Source of the DNA: Magicicada septendecula
Lineage: Eukaryota > Arthropoda > Insecta > Hemiptera > Cicadidae
DNA: 64,000 nt
Direction of reading: 5' to 3'
Assembly (NCBI GenBank): GCA_034769895.1
Contig: CM068367.1
Span: 709,064,885 to 709,128,884, forward strand
Numbering within the stretch: the first letter of the stretch is position 1; every line of letters starts with the position of its first letter. The position numbers and the translations under genes were made by a program. The notes under the pieces were generated by a model. The model had not been told where the DNA came from. It saw nothing but the letters and a program-made list of their open reading frames with translations, and searched no databases. Below, one piece after another: positions 34,770 through 46,800 of the stretch.

Positions 34770-36211
34770 AAAGGGGTAGTTTACCTGCAAAATTTTATGT
34801 TTTAACAAGGGTAATTTTTTCTATGACGAACGATAACTGCCGTAAATTCAAACAGAATCAACTACACTTTTGCATATCTTTTTGTATTTTACAGAACTCA
34901 AGTTCTGTTGATTTTGTTGAAGAGAGGTTAAGGGGAAGGGGTAGTTTACCTGCAACGTTTTATATTTTAACAAGGGTATTTTCTATGGCAAACGATAACA
35001 GACGCAAATTCAAACTGAATCAAATAATTTTTTACATACAGCTCTGAATTGTAGAGTTCTCAAGACATATTGTTTTTGGTGAAGATCGGTTAAGGGAAAG
35101 GGGTAGTTTAACGACAACGTTTTATGTTTTAACAATGGTATTTTCTATGGCAAACGATAACAGACGCAAATTCAAACAGAATCAAATAATTTTTTGCATA
35201 CAGCCCTGAATTGTAGAGTAATCAAAATCTATTGTTTTCGGATAAGATGGTTAAGGGAATGGGGTAGTTTACCTGCAACGTTTTTTTATCAAGGTTACTT
35301 TTCTTTGGCAAACGATAACAGCCGCAAATTCAAATAGGATCAAATAATGTTTTGAATAAAGAACTGAAATGTAGTGTTCTCAAGATCTTTTGGTTTTGGT
35401 GAAGATCGCTTAAGGGAAAGGGGTAGTATACCGGCAACATTTTATGTTTTACCAAGGATAATTTTTTATATGACGAACGATAAATGCCGCAAATTCAAAC
35501 AGAATCAACTACGTTTTTGCATACCTTTTTGAATTAAGGAGAACTCAAGGTCAGTTGATTTTGCTGAAGATCGGATAAGGGAAAGGGGTAGTTTACTAGC
35601 AACATTTTATGTTTTAAGAAGGGTAATTTTTTTTGACGAAAGATAACTGCCGTAAATTCAAAGAGAATCAAATAATTTTTTGCATACGTTCCTGAATTAT
35701 AGAGTACGCACTTTTTCGTGAAGTTCGGTTAATGGAAAGGGGTAATTTACCAGCAAAATTTTATGTTTTAAAAAGGCTATTTACTATGGCAAACGATAAC
35801 AGCCGCATATTCAAACAGAATCAAATAATTTTTTGCATATAGCCCTGAATTGTAGAGTTGTCAAGAAAAATTGTTTTTGGTGAAGATGGTTAAGGGAAAG
35901 GGGTAGTTTACCTGCTACGTTTTTTTATCAAGGTTACTTTTTTTTGGCAAATGGTAACAGCCGCAAATTCAAACACAATCAAATAATAATATTTTGCATA
36001 CAGCCCTGAAATGAAGTGTTCTCAAGACCTATTGTTTTTTGTGAAGATCGGTTAAGGGAAAGTGGCAAATTCTCGGATTTCGTTGTCCATGACGTGTCCT
36101 TTACTTAACTAAACCTCTGATGAAGCCTTCTAAAGGTGAAAGCCGGTTTGGGCTGTAAGGTAAATCTTTACGTTTTTACTTATACAAAACTTAGTGTTCC
36201 TAGTCGTTAGG
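34770..36211 (+). repeat. Composite unit 15: short 1,442-bp unit
   Basis: Order m1-m6, m10, m11, A (36067-36211). m6 passes into m10 near 35737 at the shared GGTTAATGGAAAGGGGTA, removing m7, m8, E and m9 together. A begins with a GGCAAATTCTCGG variant. Confidence 0.91.
34823..35047 (+). other. Recurrent 74-codon open frame across m1-m2 (probably not a gene)
   Basis: An ATG in m1 opens a 74-codon frame through m2. The frame is itself a repeat: residues 1-13 (MTNDNCRKFKQNQ) and 55-67 (MANDNRRKFKLNQ) are 54 codons apart because m1 is a multiple of three (162 bp). It is intact in most units (starts at 3706, 9929, 11678, 14382, 16779, 19492, 21888, 24602, 26997, 28755, 34823, 36265, 37707, 41155, 42109, 43515, 46963, 50410, 51366, 54386, 56794, 58541, 60948; at about 31483 inside a longer frame). 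It is broken in units 1, 3, 4 and 28. The peptide is basic and matches no family I recognise. Amino-acid changes are common (LRGRG, SRGRG, FRGRG), and copying alone can preserve an open frame. Confidence 0.15.
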
Positions 36212-37653
36212 AAAGGGGTAGTTTACCTGCAAAATTTTATGTTTTAACAAGGGTAATTTTTTCTATGACGAACGATAACTGCCGTAAATTCAAACAGAAT
36301 CAACTACACTTTTGCATATCTTTTTGTATTTTACAGAACTCAAGTTCTGTGGATTTTGTTGAAGAGAGGTTAAGGGGAAGGGGTAGTTTACCTGCAACGT
36401 TTTATATTTTAACAAGGGTATTTTCTATGGCAAACGATAACAGACGCAAATTCAAACTGAATCAAATAATTTTTTACATACAGCTCTGAATTGTAGAGTT
36501 CTCAAGACATATTGTTTTTGGTGAAGATCGGTTAAGGGAAAGGGGTAGTTTAACGACAACGTTTTATGTTTTAACAATGGTATTTTCTATGGCAAACGAT
36601 AACAGACGCAAATTCAAACAGAATCAAATAATTTTTTGCATACAGCCCTGAATTGTAGAGTAATCAAAATCTATTGTTTTCGGATAAGATGGTTAAGGGA
36701 ATGGGGTAGTTTACCTGCAACGTTTTTTTATCAAGGTTACTTTTCTTTGGCAAACGATAACAGCCGCAAATTCAAATAGGATCAAATAATGTTTTGAATA
36801 AAGAACTGAAATGTAGTGTTCTCAAGATCTTTTGGTTTTGGTGAAGATCGCTTAAGGGAAAGGGGTAGTATACCGGCAACATTTTATGTTTTACCAAGGA
36901 TAATTTTTTATATGACGAACGATAAATGCCGCAAATTCAAACAGAATCAACTACGTTTTTGCATACCTTTTTGAATTAAGGAGAACTCAAGGTCAGTTGA
37001 TTTTGCTGAAGATCGGATAAGGGAAAGGGGTAGTTTACTAGCAACATTTTATGTTTTAAGAAGGGTAATTTTTTTTGACGAAAGATAACTGCCGTAAATT
37101 CAAAGAGAATCAAATAATTTTTTGCATACGTTCCTGAATTATAGAGTACGCACTTTTTCGTGAAGTTCGGTTAATGGAAAGGGGTAATTTACCAGCAAAA
37201 TTTTATGTTTTAAAAAGGCTATTTACTATGGCAAACGATAACAGCCGCATATTCAAACAGAATCAAATAATTTTTTGCATATAGCCCTGAATTGTAGAGT
37301 TGTCAAGAAAAATTGTTTTTGGTGAAGATGGTTAAGGGAAAGGGGTAGTTTACCTGCTACGTTTTTTTATCAAGGTTACTTTTTTTTGGCAAATGGTAAC
37401 AGCCGCAAATTCAAACACAATCAAATAATAATATTTTGCATACAGCCCTGAAATGAAGTGTTCTCAAGACCTATTGTTTTTTGTGAAGATCGGTTAAGGG
37501 AAAGTGGCAAATTCTCGGATTTCGTTGTCCATGACGTGTCCTTTACTTAACTAAACCTCTGATGAAGCCTTCTAAAGGTGAAAGCCGGTTTGGGCTGTAA
37601 GGTAAATCTTTACGTTTTTACTTATACAAAACTTAGTGTTCCTAGTCGTTAGG
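36212..37653 (+). repeat. Composite unit 16: tandem copy of unit 15
   Basis: Same 1,442-bp length and order as unit 15, with A at 37509-37653. The only difference I noticed in m1 is GTGGATTTTG near 36350, against GTTGATTTTG in unit 15. A simple tandem duplication of a complete A-to-A unit. Confidence 0.92.
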
Positions 37654-40600
37654 AAAGGGGTAGTTTACCTGCAAAATTTTATGTTTTAACAAGGGTAATT
37701 TTTTTTATGACGAACGATAACTGCCGTAAATTCAAACAGAATCAACTACACTTTTGCATATCTTTTTGCATTTTACAGAACTCAAGTTCTGTTGATTTTG
37801 TTGAAGAGAGGTTAAGGGGAAGGGGTAGTTTACCTGCAACGTTTTATATTTTAACAAGGGTATTTTCTATGGCAAACGATAACAGACGCAAATTCAAACT
37901 GAATCAAATAATTTTTTACATACAGCTCTGAATTGTAGAGTTCTCAAGACATATTGTTTTTGGTGAAGATCGGTTAAGGGAAAGGGGTAGTTTAACGACA
38001 ACGTTTTATGTTTTAACAATGGTATTTTCTATGGCAAACGATAACAGACGCATTTCAAACAGAATCAAATAATTTTTTGCATACAGCCCTGAATTGTAGA
38101 GTACTCAAAATCTATTGTTTTTGGATATGATGGTTAAGGGAATGGGGTAGTTTACCTGCAACGTTTTTTTATCAAGGTTACTTTTTTTTGGCAAACGATA
38201 ACAGCCGCAAATACAAATAGGATCAAATAATGTTTTGAATACAGAACTGAAATATAGTGTTCTCAAGATCTTTTGGTTTTGGTGAAGATCGCTTAAGGGA
38301 AAGGGGTAGTATACCTGCAACATTTTATGTTTTAAGAAGGATAATTTTTTATATGACGAACGACAAATGCCGCAAATTCAAACAGAATCAACTACGTTTT
38401 TGCATACCTTTTTGAATTAAGGAGAACTCAAGGTCAGTTGATTTTGTTGAAGATCGGATAAGGGAAAGGGGTAGTTTACTAGCAACATTTTATGTTTTAA
38501 GAAGGGTAATTTTTTTGACGAAAGATAACTGCCGTAAATTCAAAGAGAATCAAATAATATTTTGCATACTTTCCTGAATTGAAGAGAACGCAATTTTCCG
38601 TGAAGTTCGGTTAATGGAAAGGGGTAGTTTACCTGCAACATTTTATGTTGTCACAAGAGAAATGTTTTCATGACAAACGATAACTGCCGCACATTCAAAC
38701 AGAATCAAATTTTTTTTTTGCATGCATCGCTGCATTGTAGAGGACTGAAGGTCTATTGATTTTGGTTAGAACATGGAAGTCATGTATAGTTCTCGAAGAG
38801 TAATTTTTATATATGGCAAACGATAACAGCCGCAAATTCAAACAGAATCAAATGATTATTTTCATACAGCTCTAAACTATAGAATTCTCAAGACCTATTG
38901 TTTTTGGTGAAGATCGGTTAATGGAAAAGGGTAGTATACCAGAACGTTTCATGTGTTAAAAGGGCATTTTCTATGGCAAACGATAACAGCCGCAAATTCA
39001 AACAGAATCAAATGAATTTTTGCATACATACTTGATTTGTAGAGTACTCAAAACTTGTCGTTTTTGGTGAAGATCGGTTAAGGGAAAGGGGTAATTTACC
39101 AGCAACATTTTATGTTTTAAAAAGGCTATTTACTATGGCAAACGATAACAGCCGCATATTCAAACAGAATCAAATAATTTTTTGCATACAGCCCTGAATT
39201 GTAGAGTTGTCAAGAAAAATTGTTTTTGGTGAAGATGGTTAAGGGAAAGGGGTAGTTTACCTGCTACGTTTTTTTATCAAGGTTACTTTTTTTTGGCAAA
39301 CGATAACAGCCGCAAATTCAAAGAGAATCAAATAATTTTTTGCATACGTTCCTGAATTGTAGAGAACGCAATTTTTCGTGAAGTTCGGTTAATGGAAAGG
39401 GGTAGTTTACCTGCAACATTTTATGTTGTCACAAGAGAAATGTTTCCATGACAAACGATAACTGCCGCACATTCAAACAGAATCAAATTTTTTTTTGCAT
39501 GCATCGCTGCATTGTAGAGGACTGAAGGACTATTGATTTTGGTGAAGATCGGTTTAGAGAAAGGGGTAGTTTACCTGTAACGTTTTATGTTTTAACAAGA
39601 GTAAAGTACTTAATTTTGATAACTAAAGTATCCTGATAAGAAGCTCATAATAATCCACTGTAGAAACGTAGATGAAATAACTCTAAATGAAGAGGCTAGG
39701 TGAACGAGGTGGGGGTAATTTTCTATTAATGAAAATTATAGTTGAAGGCGTAAGGTAGAATTTTTTATGTGTACTAATTTATCGGCAACAAAGAATTAGT
39801 TCTTTGTTAAAATTCCTTCCCGGGCTGTTTAGCCGTAGTCCAATGTTTTCTGCAAAACCAGACATTTCGGCAGTGCCATCGACTGCCATCATCAGTGAAA
39901 ATCGATTGCGAAAACGTGAGGTGGTATAAACGTGATGTTAGTGACCACAATACTGTCGTTAAAGCTGAAGCAATAAATGGAAAGTAGTAGTTTCTATGGA
40001 AACATTTCATTTCATAAATAATTTTAAATATAAATCTTAGAACATGGAAGTCATGTATAGGTCTCGAAGAGTAATTTTTATATATGGCAAACGATAACAG
40101 CCGCAAATTCAAACAGAATCAAATGATTATTTTCATACAGCTTTAAACTATAGAGTTCTCAAGACCTATTGTTTTTGGTGAAGATCGGTTAATGGAAAAG
40201 GGTAGTTTACCAGAACGTTTCATGTGTTAAAAGGGTATTTTCTATGACAAACGATAACAGCCGCAAATTCAAACAGAATCAAATGATTTTTTGCATACAT
40301 ACTTGATTTGTAGAGTACTCAAAAACTGTTGTTTTTGGTGAAGTTCGGTTAAGGGAAAGGGGTAATTTACCAGCAACATTTTATGTTTTAAAAAGGCTAT
40401 TTACTAAGGCAAACGATAACAGCCGCAAATTCAAACTGAATCAATTAATTTTTTACATACAGCTCTGAATTGTAGAGTTCTCAAGACATATTGTTTTTGG
40501 TGAAGATCGGTTAAGGGAAAGGGGTAGTTTAACGACAACGTTTTATGTTTTAACAATGATAATTTTTTATATGACGAACGATAAATGCCGCAAATTCAAA

Positions 40601-41101
40601 CAGAATCAACTACGGTTTTGCATACCTTTTTGAATTAAGGAGAACTCAAGGTCAGTTGATTTTGTTGAAGATCGGATAAGGGAAAGGGGTAGTTTACCTG
40701 CAACATTTTATGTTGTCACAAGAGAAATGTTTTCATCACTTGTAGAGTTGTCAAGAAAAATTGTTTTTGGTGAAGATGGTTAAGGTAAAGGGGTAGTTTA
40801 CCTGCTACGTTTTTTTTATCAAGGTTACTTTTTTTGGCAAATGGTAACAGCCGCAAATTCAAACACAATCAAATAATAATATTTTGCATACAGCCCTGAA
40901 ATGTAGAGTTCTCAAGACCTATTTTTTTTTGTGAAGATCGGTTAAGGGAAATGGGTAAATTCTTGGATTTCGTTGTCCATGACGTGTCCGTTCCTTAACT
41001 AAACCTCTGATGAAGCCTTCTAAAGGTGAAAGCCGGTTTGGGCTGTAAGGTAAATCTTTACGTTTTTACTTATAAAAAACTTAGTGTTCCTAGTCGTTAG
41101 G
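37654..41101 (+). repeat. Composite unit 17: rearranged double unit with E (3,448 bp)
   Basis: Order: m1-m7, scarred m8 (38767), m9, m10, an m11/m6 fusion (about 39263-39330), m7, m8 with E (39605-40066), m9, an m10/m2 fusion (about 40370), an m3/m5 fusion (about 40525), an m7 head joined to an m10 tail by a non-homologous break near 40738, m11, A (40957-41101). It recurs at 43462 and 46910. Confidence 0.86.
39605..40066. mobile_element. Module E, copy 7
   Basis: In unit 17. Both flanks read AAGAGTAA, a perfect 8-bp direct repeat. GAAGGCGTAAGGTAG near 39745 puts a stop in the 80-codon + strand frame that is open in most copies. Confidence 0.68.
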
Positions 41102-42055
41102 AAAGGGGTAGTTTACCTGCAAAATTTTATGTTTTAACAAGGGTAATTTTTTCTATGACGAACGATAACTGCCGTAAATTCAAACAGAATCAACTACACT
41201 TTTGCATATCTTTTTGCATTTTACAGAACTCAAGTTCTGTTGATTTTGTTGAAGAGAGGTTTCGGGGAAGGGGTAGTTTACCTGCAACGTTTTATATTTT
41301 AACAAAGGTATTTTCTATGGCAAACGATAACAGACGCAAATTCAAAGTGAATCAAATAATTTTTTACATACAGCTCTGAATTGTAGAGTTCTCAAGACAT
41401 ATTGTTTTTGGTGAAATCGGTTAAGGGAAAGGGGTAGTTTAACGAAAACGTTTTATGTTTTAACAATGGTATTTTCTATGGCAAACGATAACAGACGCAA
41501 ATTCAAAGAGAAACAAATAATTTTTTGCATACGTTCCTGAATTATAGAGTACGCACTTTTTCGTGAAGTTCGGTTAATGGAAAGGGGTAATTTACGAGCA
41601 AAATTTTATGTTTTAAAAAGGCTATTTACTATGGCAAACGATAACAGCCGCATATTCAAACAGAATCAAATAATTTTTTGCATATAGCCCTGAATTGTAG
41701 AGTTGTCAAGAAAAATTGTTTTTGGTGAAGATGGTTAAGGGAAAGGGGTAGTTTACCTGCTACGTTTTTTTATCAGGTTACTTTTTTTTGGCAAATGGTA
41801 ACAGCCGCAAATTCAAACACAATCAAATAATAATATTTTGCATACAGCCCTGAAATGAAGTGTTCTCAAGACCTATTTTTTTTTGTGAAGATCGGTTAAG
41901 GGAAATGGGTAAATTCTTGGATTTCGTTGTCCATGACGTGTCCGTTCCTTAACTAAACCTCTGATGAAGCCTTCTAAAGGTGAAAGCCGGTTTGGGCTGT
42001 AAGGTAAATCTTTACGTTTTTACTTATAAAAAACTTAGTGTTCCTAGCCGTTAGG
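41102..42055 (+). repeat. Composite unit 18: minimal 954-bp unit
   Basis: Order m1, m2, an m3/m6 fusion (about 41493), m10, m11, A (41911-42055). This is the shortest composite unit in the window together with its counterpart 50357-51312. Only the monomers flanking A are complete. Confidence 0.9.
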
Positions 42056-43461
42056 AAAGGGGTAGTTTACCTGCAAAATTTTATGTTTTAACAAGGGTAA
42101 TTTTTTTTATGACGAACGATAACTGCCGTAAATTCAAACAGAATCAACTACACTTTTGCATATCTTTTTGCATTTTACAGAACTCAAGTTCTGTTGATTT
42201 TGTTGAAGAGAGGTTTCGGGGAAGGGGTAGTTTACATGCAACGTTTTATATTTTAACAAGGGTATTTTCTATGGCAAACGATAACAGACCCAAATTCAAA
42301 CTGAATCAAATAATTTTTTACATACAGCTCTGAATTGTAGAGTTCTCAAGACATATTGTTTTTGGTGAAGATCGGTTAAGGGAAAGGGGTAGTTTAACGA
42401 CAACGTTTTATGTTTTAACAATGGTATTTTCTATGGCAAACGATAACAGACGCATTTCAAACAGAATCAAATAATTTTTTGCATACAGCCCTGAATTGTA
42501 GAGTACTCAAAATCTATACCCTTTAACAAGGGTAATTTTTTCTATGACGAACGATAACTGCCGTAAATTCAAACAGAATCAACTACACTTTTGCATATCT
42601 TTTTTTACTTTACAGAACTCAAGTTCTGTTGATTTTGTTGAAGAGAGGTTAAGGGGAAGGGGTAGTTTACCTGCAACGTTTTATAGTTCAACAAGGGTAA
42701 TTTTTATATATGGCAAACGATAGCAGCTGCAAATTCAAACAGAATCAAATGATTATTTTCATACAGCTCTAAACTATAGAGTTCTCAAGACCTATTGTTT
42801 TTGGTGAAGATCGGTTAATGGAAAAGGGTAGTTTACCAGAACGTTTCATGTGTTAAAAGGGCAATTTCTATGGCAAACGATAACAGCCGCAAATTCAAAC
42901 AGAATCAAATGATTTTTTGCATACATACGGTACTTGATTTGTAGAGTACTCAAAACCTGTTGTTTTTGGTGAAGATCGGTTAAGGGAAAGGGGTAATTTA
43001 CCAGCAACATTTTATGTTTTAAAAAGGCTATTTACTATGGCAAACGATAACAACCGCATATTCAAACAGAATCAAATAATTTTTTGCATACAGCCCTGAA
43101 TTGTAGAGTTGTCAAGAAAAATTGTTTTTGGTGAAGATGGTTAAGGGAAAGGGGTAGTTTACCTGCTACGTTTTTTATCAAGGTTACTTTTTTTTGGCAA
43201 ATGGTAACAGCCGCAAATTCAAACACAACCAAATAATAATATTTTGCATACAGCCCTGAAATGTAGAGTTCTCAAGACCTATTGTTTTTTGTGAAGATCG
43301 GTTAAGGGAAAGGGGTAAACTCTTTGATTTCGTTGTCCATGATGTGTCCGTTACTTAACTAAGCCTCTGATGAAGCCTTCTAAAGGTGAAAGCCGGTTTA
43401 GGCTGTAAGGTAAAACTATACGTTTTTACTTATAAAAAACTTAGTGTTCCTAGTCGTTAGG
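42056..43461 (+). repeat. Composite unit 19: scrambled unit with a second m1 (1.41 kb)
   Basis: Order: m1, m2, m3 broken at about 42517, an m1-like copy lacking its head (from about 42525), an m2/m8 fusion (about 42695), m9 with an extra GGTAC (42928), m10, m11, A (43317-43461). The stretch from about 42695 onward matches 55973 onward rather than its neighbours. A has the AAACTCTTTGATTTCG variant shared only with the A at 56596. Confidence 0.84.
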
Positions 43462-43850
43462 AAAGGGGTAGTTTACCTGCAAAATTTTATGTTTTAACAA
43501 GGGTAATTTTTTCTATGACGAACGATAACTGCCGTAAATTCAAACAGAATCAACTACACTTTTGCATATCTTTTTTTACTTTACAGAACTCAAGTTCTGT
43601 TGATTTTGTTGAAGAGAGGTTAAGGGGAAGGGGTAGTTTACCTGCAACGTTTTATAGTTCAACAAGGGTATTTTCTGTGGCAAACGATAACACACGCAAA
43701 TTCAAACTGAATCAAATAATTTTTTACATATAGCTCTGAATTGTAGAGTTCTCAAGACATATTGTTTTTGGTGAATATCGGTTAAGGGAAAGGGGTAGTT
43801 TAACGACTACGTTTTATGTTTTAACAATGGTATTTTCTATGGCAAACGAT
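42695..43850 (+). repeat. Displaced 1.16-kb copy of 55973-57129
   Basis: This stretch shares private markers with the distant segment at +13,279 bp: GATAGCAGCTGC in m8, GGTAC in m9, CACAACC in m11, the AAACTCTTTG start of A, GATGTGTCC, the ACTTTACAG m1 and ATAACACACGC m2. Similarity ends in m3 (GACGCATTTC here, CCAGACGCAA there). A conversion tract or unequal exchange between non-adjacent units would explain it. Confidence 0.82.
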
Positions 43851-46800
43851 AACAGACGCATTTCAAACAGAATCAAATAATTTTTTGCATACAGCCCTGA
43901 ATTGTAGAGTACTCAAAATCTATTGTTTTTGGATATGATGGTTAAGGGAATGGGGTAGTTTACCTGCAACGTTTTTTTATCAAGGTTACTTTTTTTTGGC
44001 AAACGATAACAGCCGCAAATACAAATAGGATCAAATAATGTTTTGAATACAGAACTGAAATATAGTGTTCTCAAGATCTTTTGGTTTTGGTGAAGATCGC
44101 TTAAGGGAAAGGGGTAGTATACCTGCAACATTTTATGTTTTAAGAAGGATAATTTTTTATATGACGAACGACAAATGCCGCAAATTCAAACAGAATCAAC
44201 TACGTTTTTGCATACCTTTTTGAATTAAGGAGAACTCAAGGTCAGTTGATTTTGTTGAAGATCGGATAAGGGAAAGGGGTAGTTTACTAGCAACATTTTA
44301 TGTTTTAAGAAGGGTAATTTTTTTGACGAAAGATAACTGCCGTAAATTCAAAGAGAATCAAATAATATTTGGCATACTTTCCTGAATTGAAGAGAACGCA
44401 ATTTTCCGTGAAGTTCGGTTAATGGAAAGGGGTAGTTTACCTGCAACATTTTATGTTGTCACAAGAGAAATGTTTTCATGACAAACGATAACTGCCGCAC
44501 ATTCAAACAGAATCAAATTTTTTTTTTGCATGCATCGCTGCATTGTAGAGGACTGAAGGTCTATTGATTTTGGTTAGAACATGGAAGTCATGTATAGTTC
44601 TCGAAGAGTAATTTTTATATATGGCAAACGATAACAGCCGCAAATTCAAACAGAATCAAATGATTATTTTCATACAGCTCTAAACTATAGAATTCTCAAG
44701 ACCTATTGTTTTTGGTGAAGATCGGTTAATGGAAAAGGGTAGTATACCAGAACGTTTCATGTGTTAAAAGGGCATTTTCTATGGCAAACGATAACAGCCG
44801 CAAATTCAAACAGAATCAAATGAATTTTTGCATACATACTTGATTTGTAGAGTACTCAAAACCTGTCGTTTTTGGTGAAGATCGGTTAAGGGAAAGGGGT
44901 AATTTACCAGCAACATTTTATGTTTTAAAAAGGCTATTTACTATGGCAAACGATAACAGCCGCATATTCAAACAGAATCAAATAATTTTTTGCATACAGC
45001 CCTGAATTGTAGAGTTGTCAAGAAAAATTGTTTTTGGTGAAGATGGTTAAGGGAAAGGGGTAGTTTACCTGCTACGTTTTTTTATCAAGGTTACTTTTTT
45101 TTGGCAAACGATAACAGCCGCAAATTCAAAGAGAATCAAATAATTTTTTGCATACGTTCCTGAATTGTAGAGAACGCAATTTTTCGTGAAGTTCGGTTAA
45201 TGGAAAGGGGTAGTTTACCTGCAACATTTTATGTTGTCACAAGAGAAATGTTTCCATGACAAACGATAACTGCCGCACATTCAAACAGAATCAAATTTTT
45301 TTTTGCATGCATCGCTGCATTGTAGAGGACTGAAGGACTATTGATTTTGGTGAAGATCGGTTTAGAGAAAGGGGTAGTTTACCTGTAACGTTTTATGTTT
45401 TAACAAGAGTAAAGTACTTAATTTTGATAAATAAAGTATCCTGATAAGAAGCTCATAATAATCCACTGTAGAAACGTAGATGAAATAACTCTAAATGAAG
45501 AGGCTAGGTGAACGAGGTGGGGGTAATTTTCTATTAATGAAAATTATAGTTGAAGGCGTAAGGTAGAATTTTTTATGTGTACTAATTTATCGGCAACAAA
45601 GAATTAGTTCTTTGTTAAAATTCCTTCCCGGGCTGTTTAGCCGTAGTCCAATGTTTTCTGCAAAACCAGACATTTCGGCAGTGCCATCGACTGCCATCAT
45701 CAGTGAAAATCGATTGCGAAAACGTGAGGTGGTATAAACGTGATGTTAGTGACCACAATACTGTCGTTAAAGCTGAAGCAATAAATGGAAAGTAGTAGTT
45801 TCTATGGAAACATTTCATTTCATAAATAATTTTAAATATAAATCTTAGAACATGGAAGTCATGTATAGGTCTCGAAGAGTAATTTTTATATATGGCAAAC
45901 GATAACAGCCGCAAATTCAAACAGAATCAAATGATTATTTTCATACAGCTTTAAACTATAGAGTTCTCAAGACCTATTGTTTTTGGTGAAGATCGGTTAA
46001 TGGAAAAGGGTAGTTTACCAGAACGTTTCATGTGTTAAAAGGGTATTTTCTATGACAAACGATAACAGCCGCAAATTCAAACAGAATCAAATGATTTTTT
46101 GCATACATACTTGATTTGTAGAGTACTCAAAAACTGTTGTTTTTGGTGAAGTTCGGTTAAGGGAAAGGGGTAATTTACCAGCAACATTTTATGTTTTAAA
46201 AAGGCTATTTACTAAGGCAAACGATAACAGCCGCAAATTCAAACTGAATCAATTAATTTTTTACATACAGCTCTGAATTGTAGAGTTCTCAAGACATATT
46301 GTTTTTGGTGAAGATCGGTTAAGGGAAAGGGGTAGTTTAACGACAACGTTTTATGTTTTAACAATGATAATTTTTTATATGACGAACGATAAATGCCGCA
46401 AATTCAAACAGAATCAACTACGGTTTTGCATACCTTTTTGAATTAAGGAGAACTCAAGGTCAGTTGATTTTGTTGAAGATCGGATAAGGGAAAGGGGTAG
46501 TTTACCTGCAACATTTTATGTTGTCACAAGAGAAATGTTTTCATCACTTGTAGAGTTGTCAAGAAAAATTGTTTTTGGTGAAGATGGTTAAGGTAAAGGG
46601 GTAGTTTACCTGCTACGTTTTTTTTATCAAGGTTACTTTTTTTGGCAAATGGTAACAGCCGCAAATTCAAACACAATCAAATAATAATATTTTGCATACA
46701 GCCCTGAAATGTAGAGTTCTCAAGACCTATTTTTTTTTGTGAAGATCGGTTAAGGGAAATGGGTAAATTCTTGGATTTCGTTGTCCATGACGTGTCCGTT

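Larger units (their letters stand above)
34770..37653 (+). repeat. Tandem pair of 1,442-bp units
   Basis: Units 15 and 16 are adjacent, equal in length and almost identical in sequence. The next m1-m2 (37654 onward) continues the similarity until m3, where GACGCATTTC marks the start of the 3,448-bp family. The direct repeat thus extends a little beyond two copies. Confidence 0.93.
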
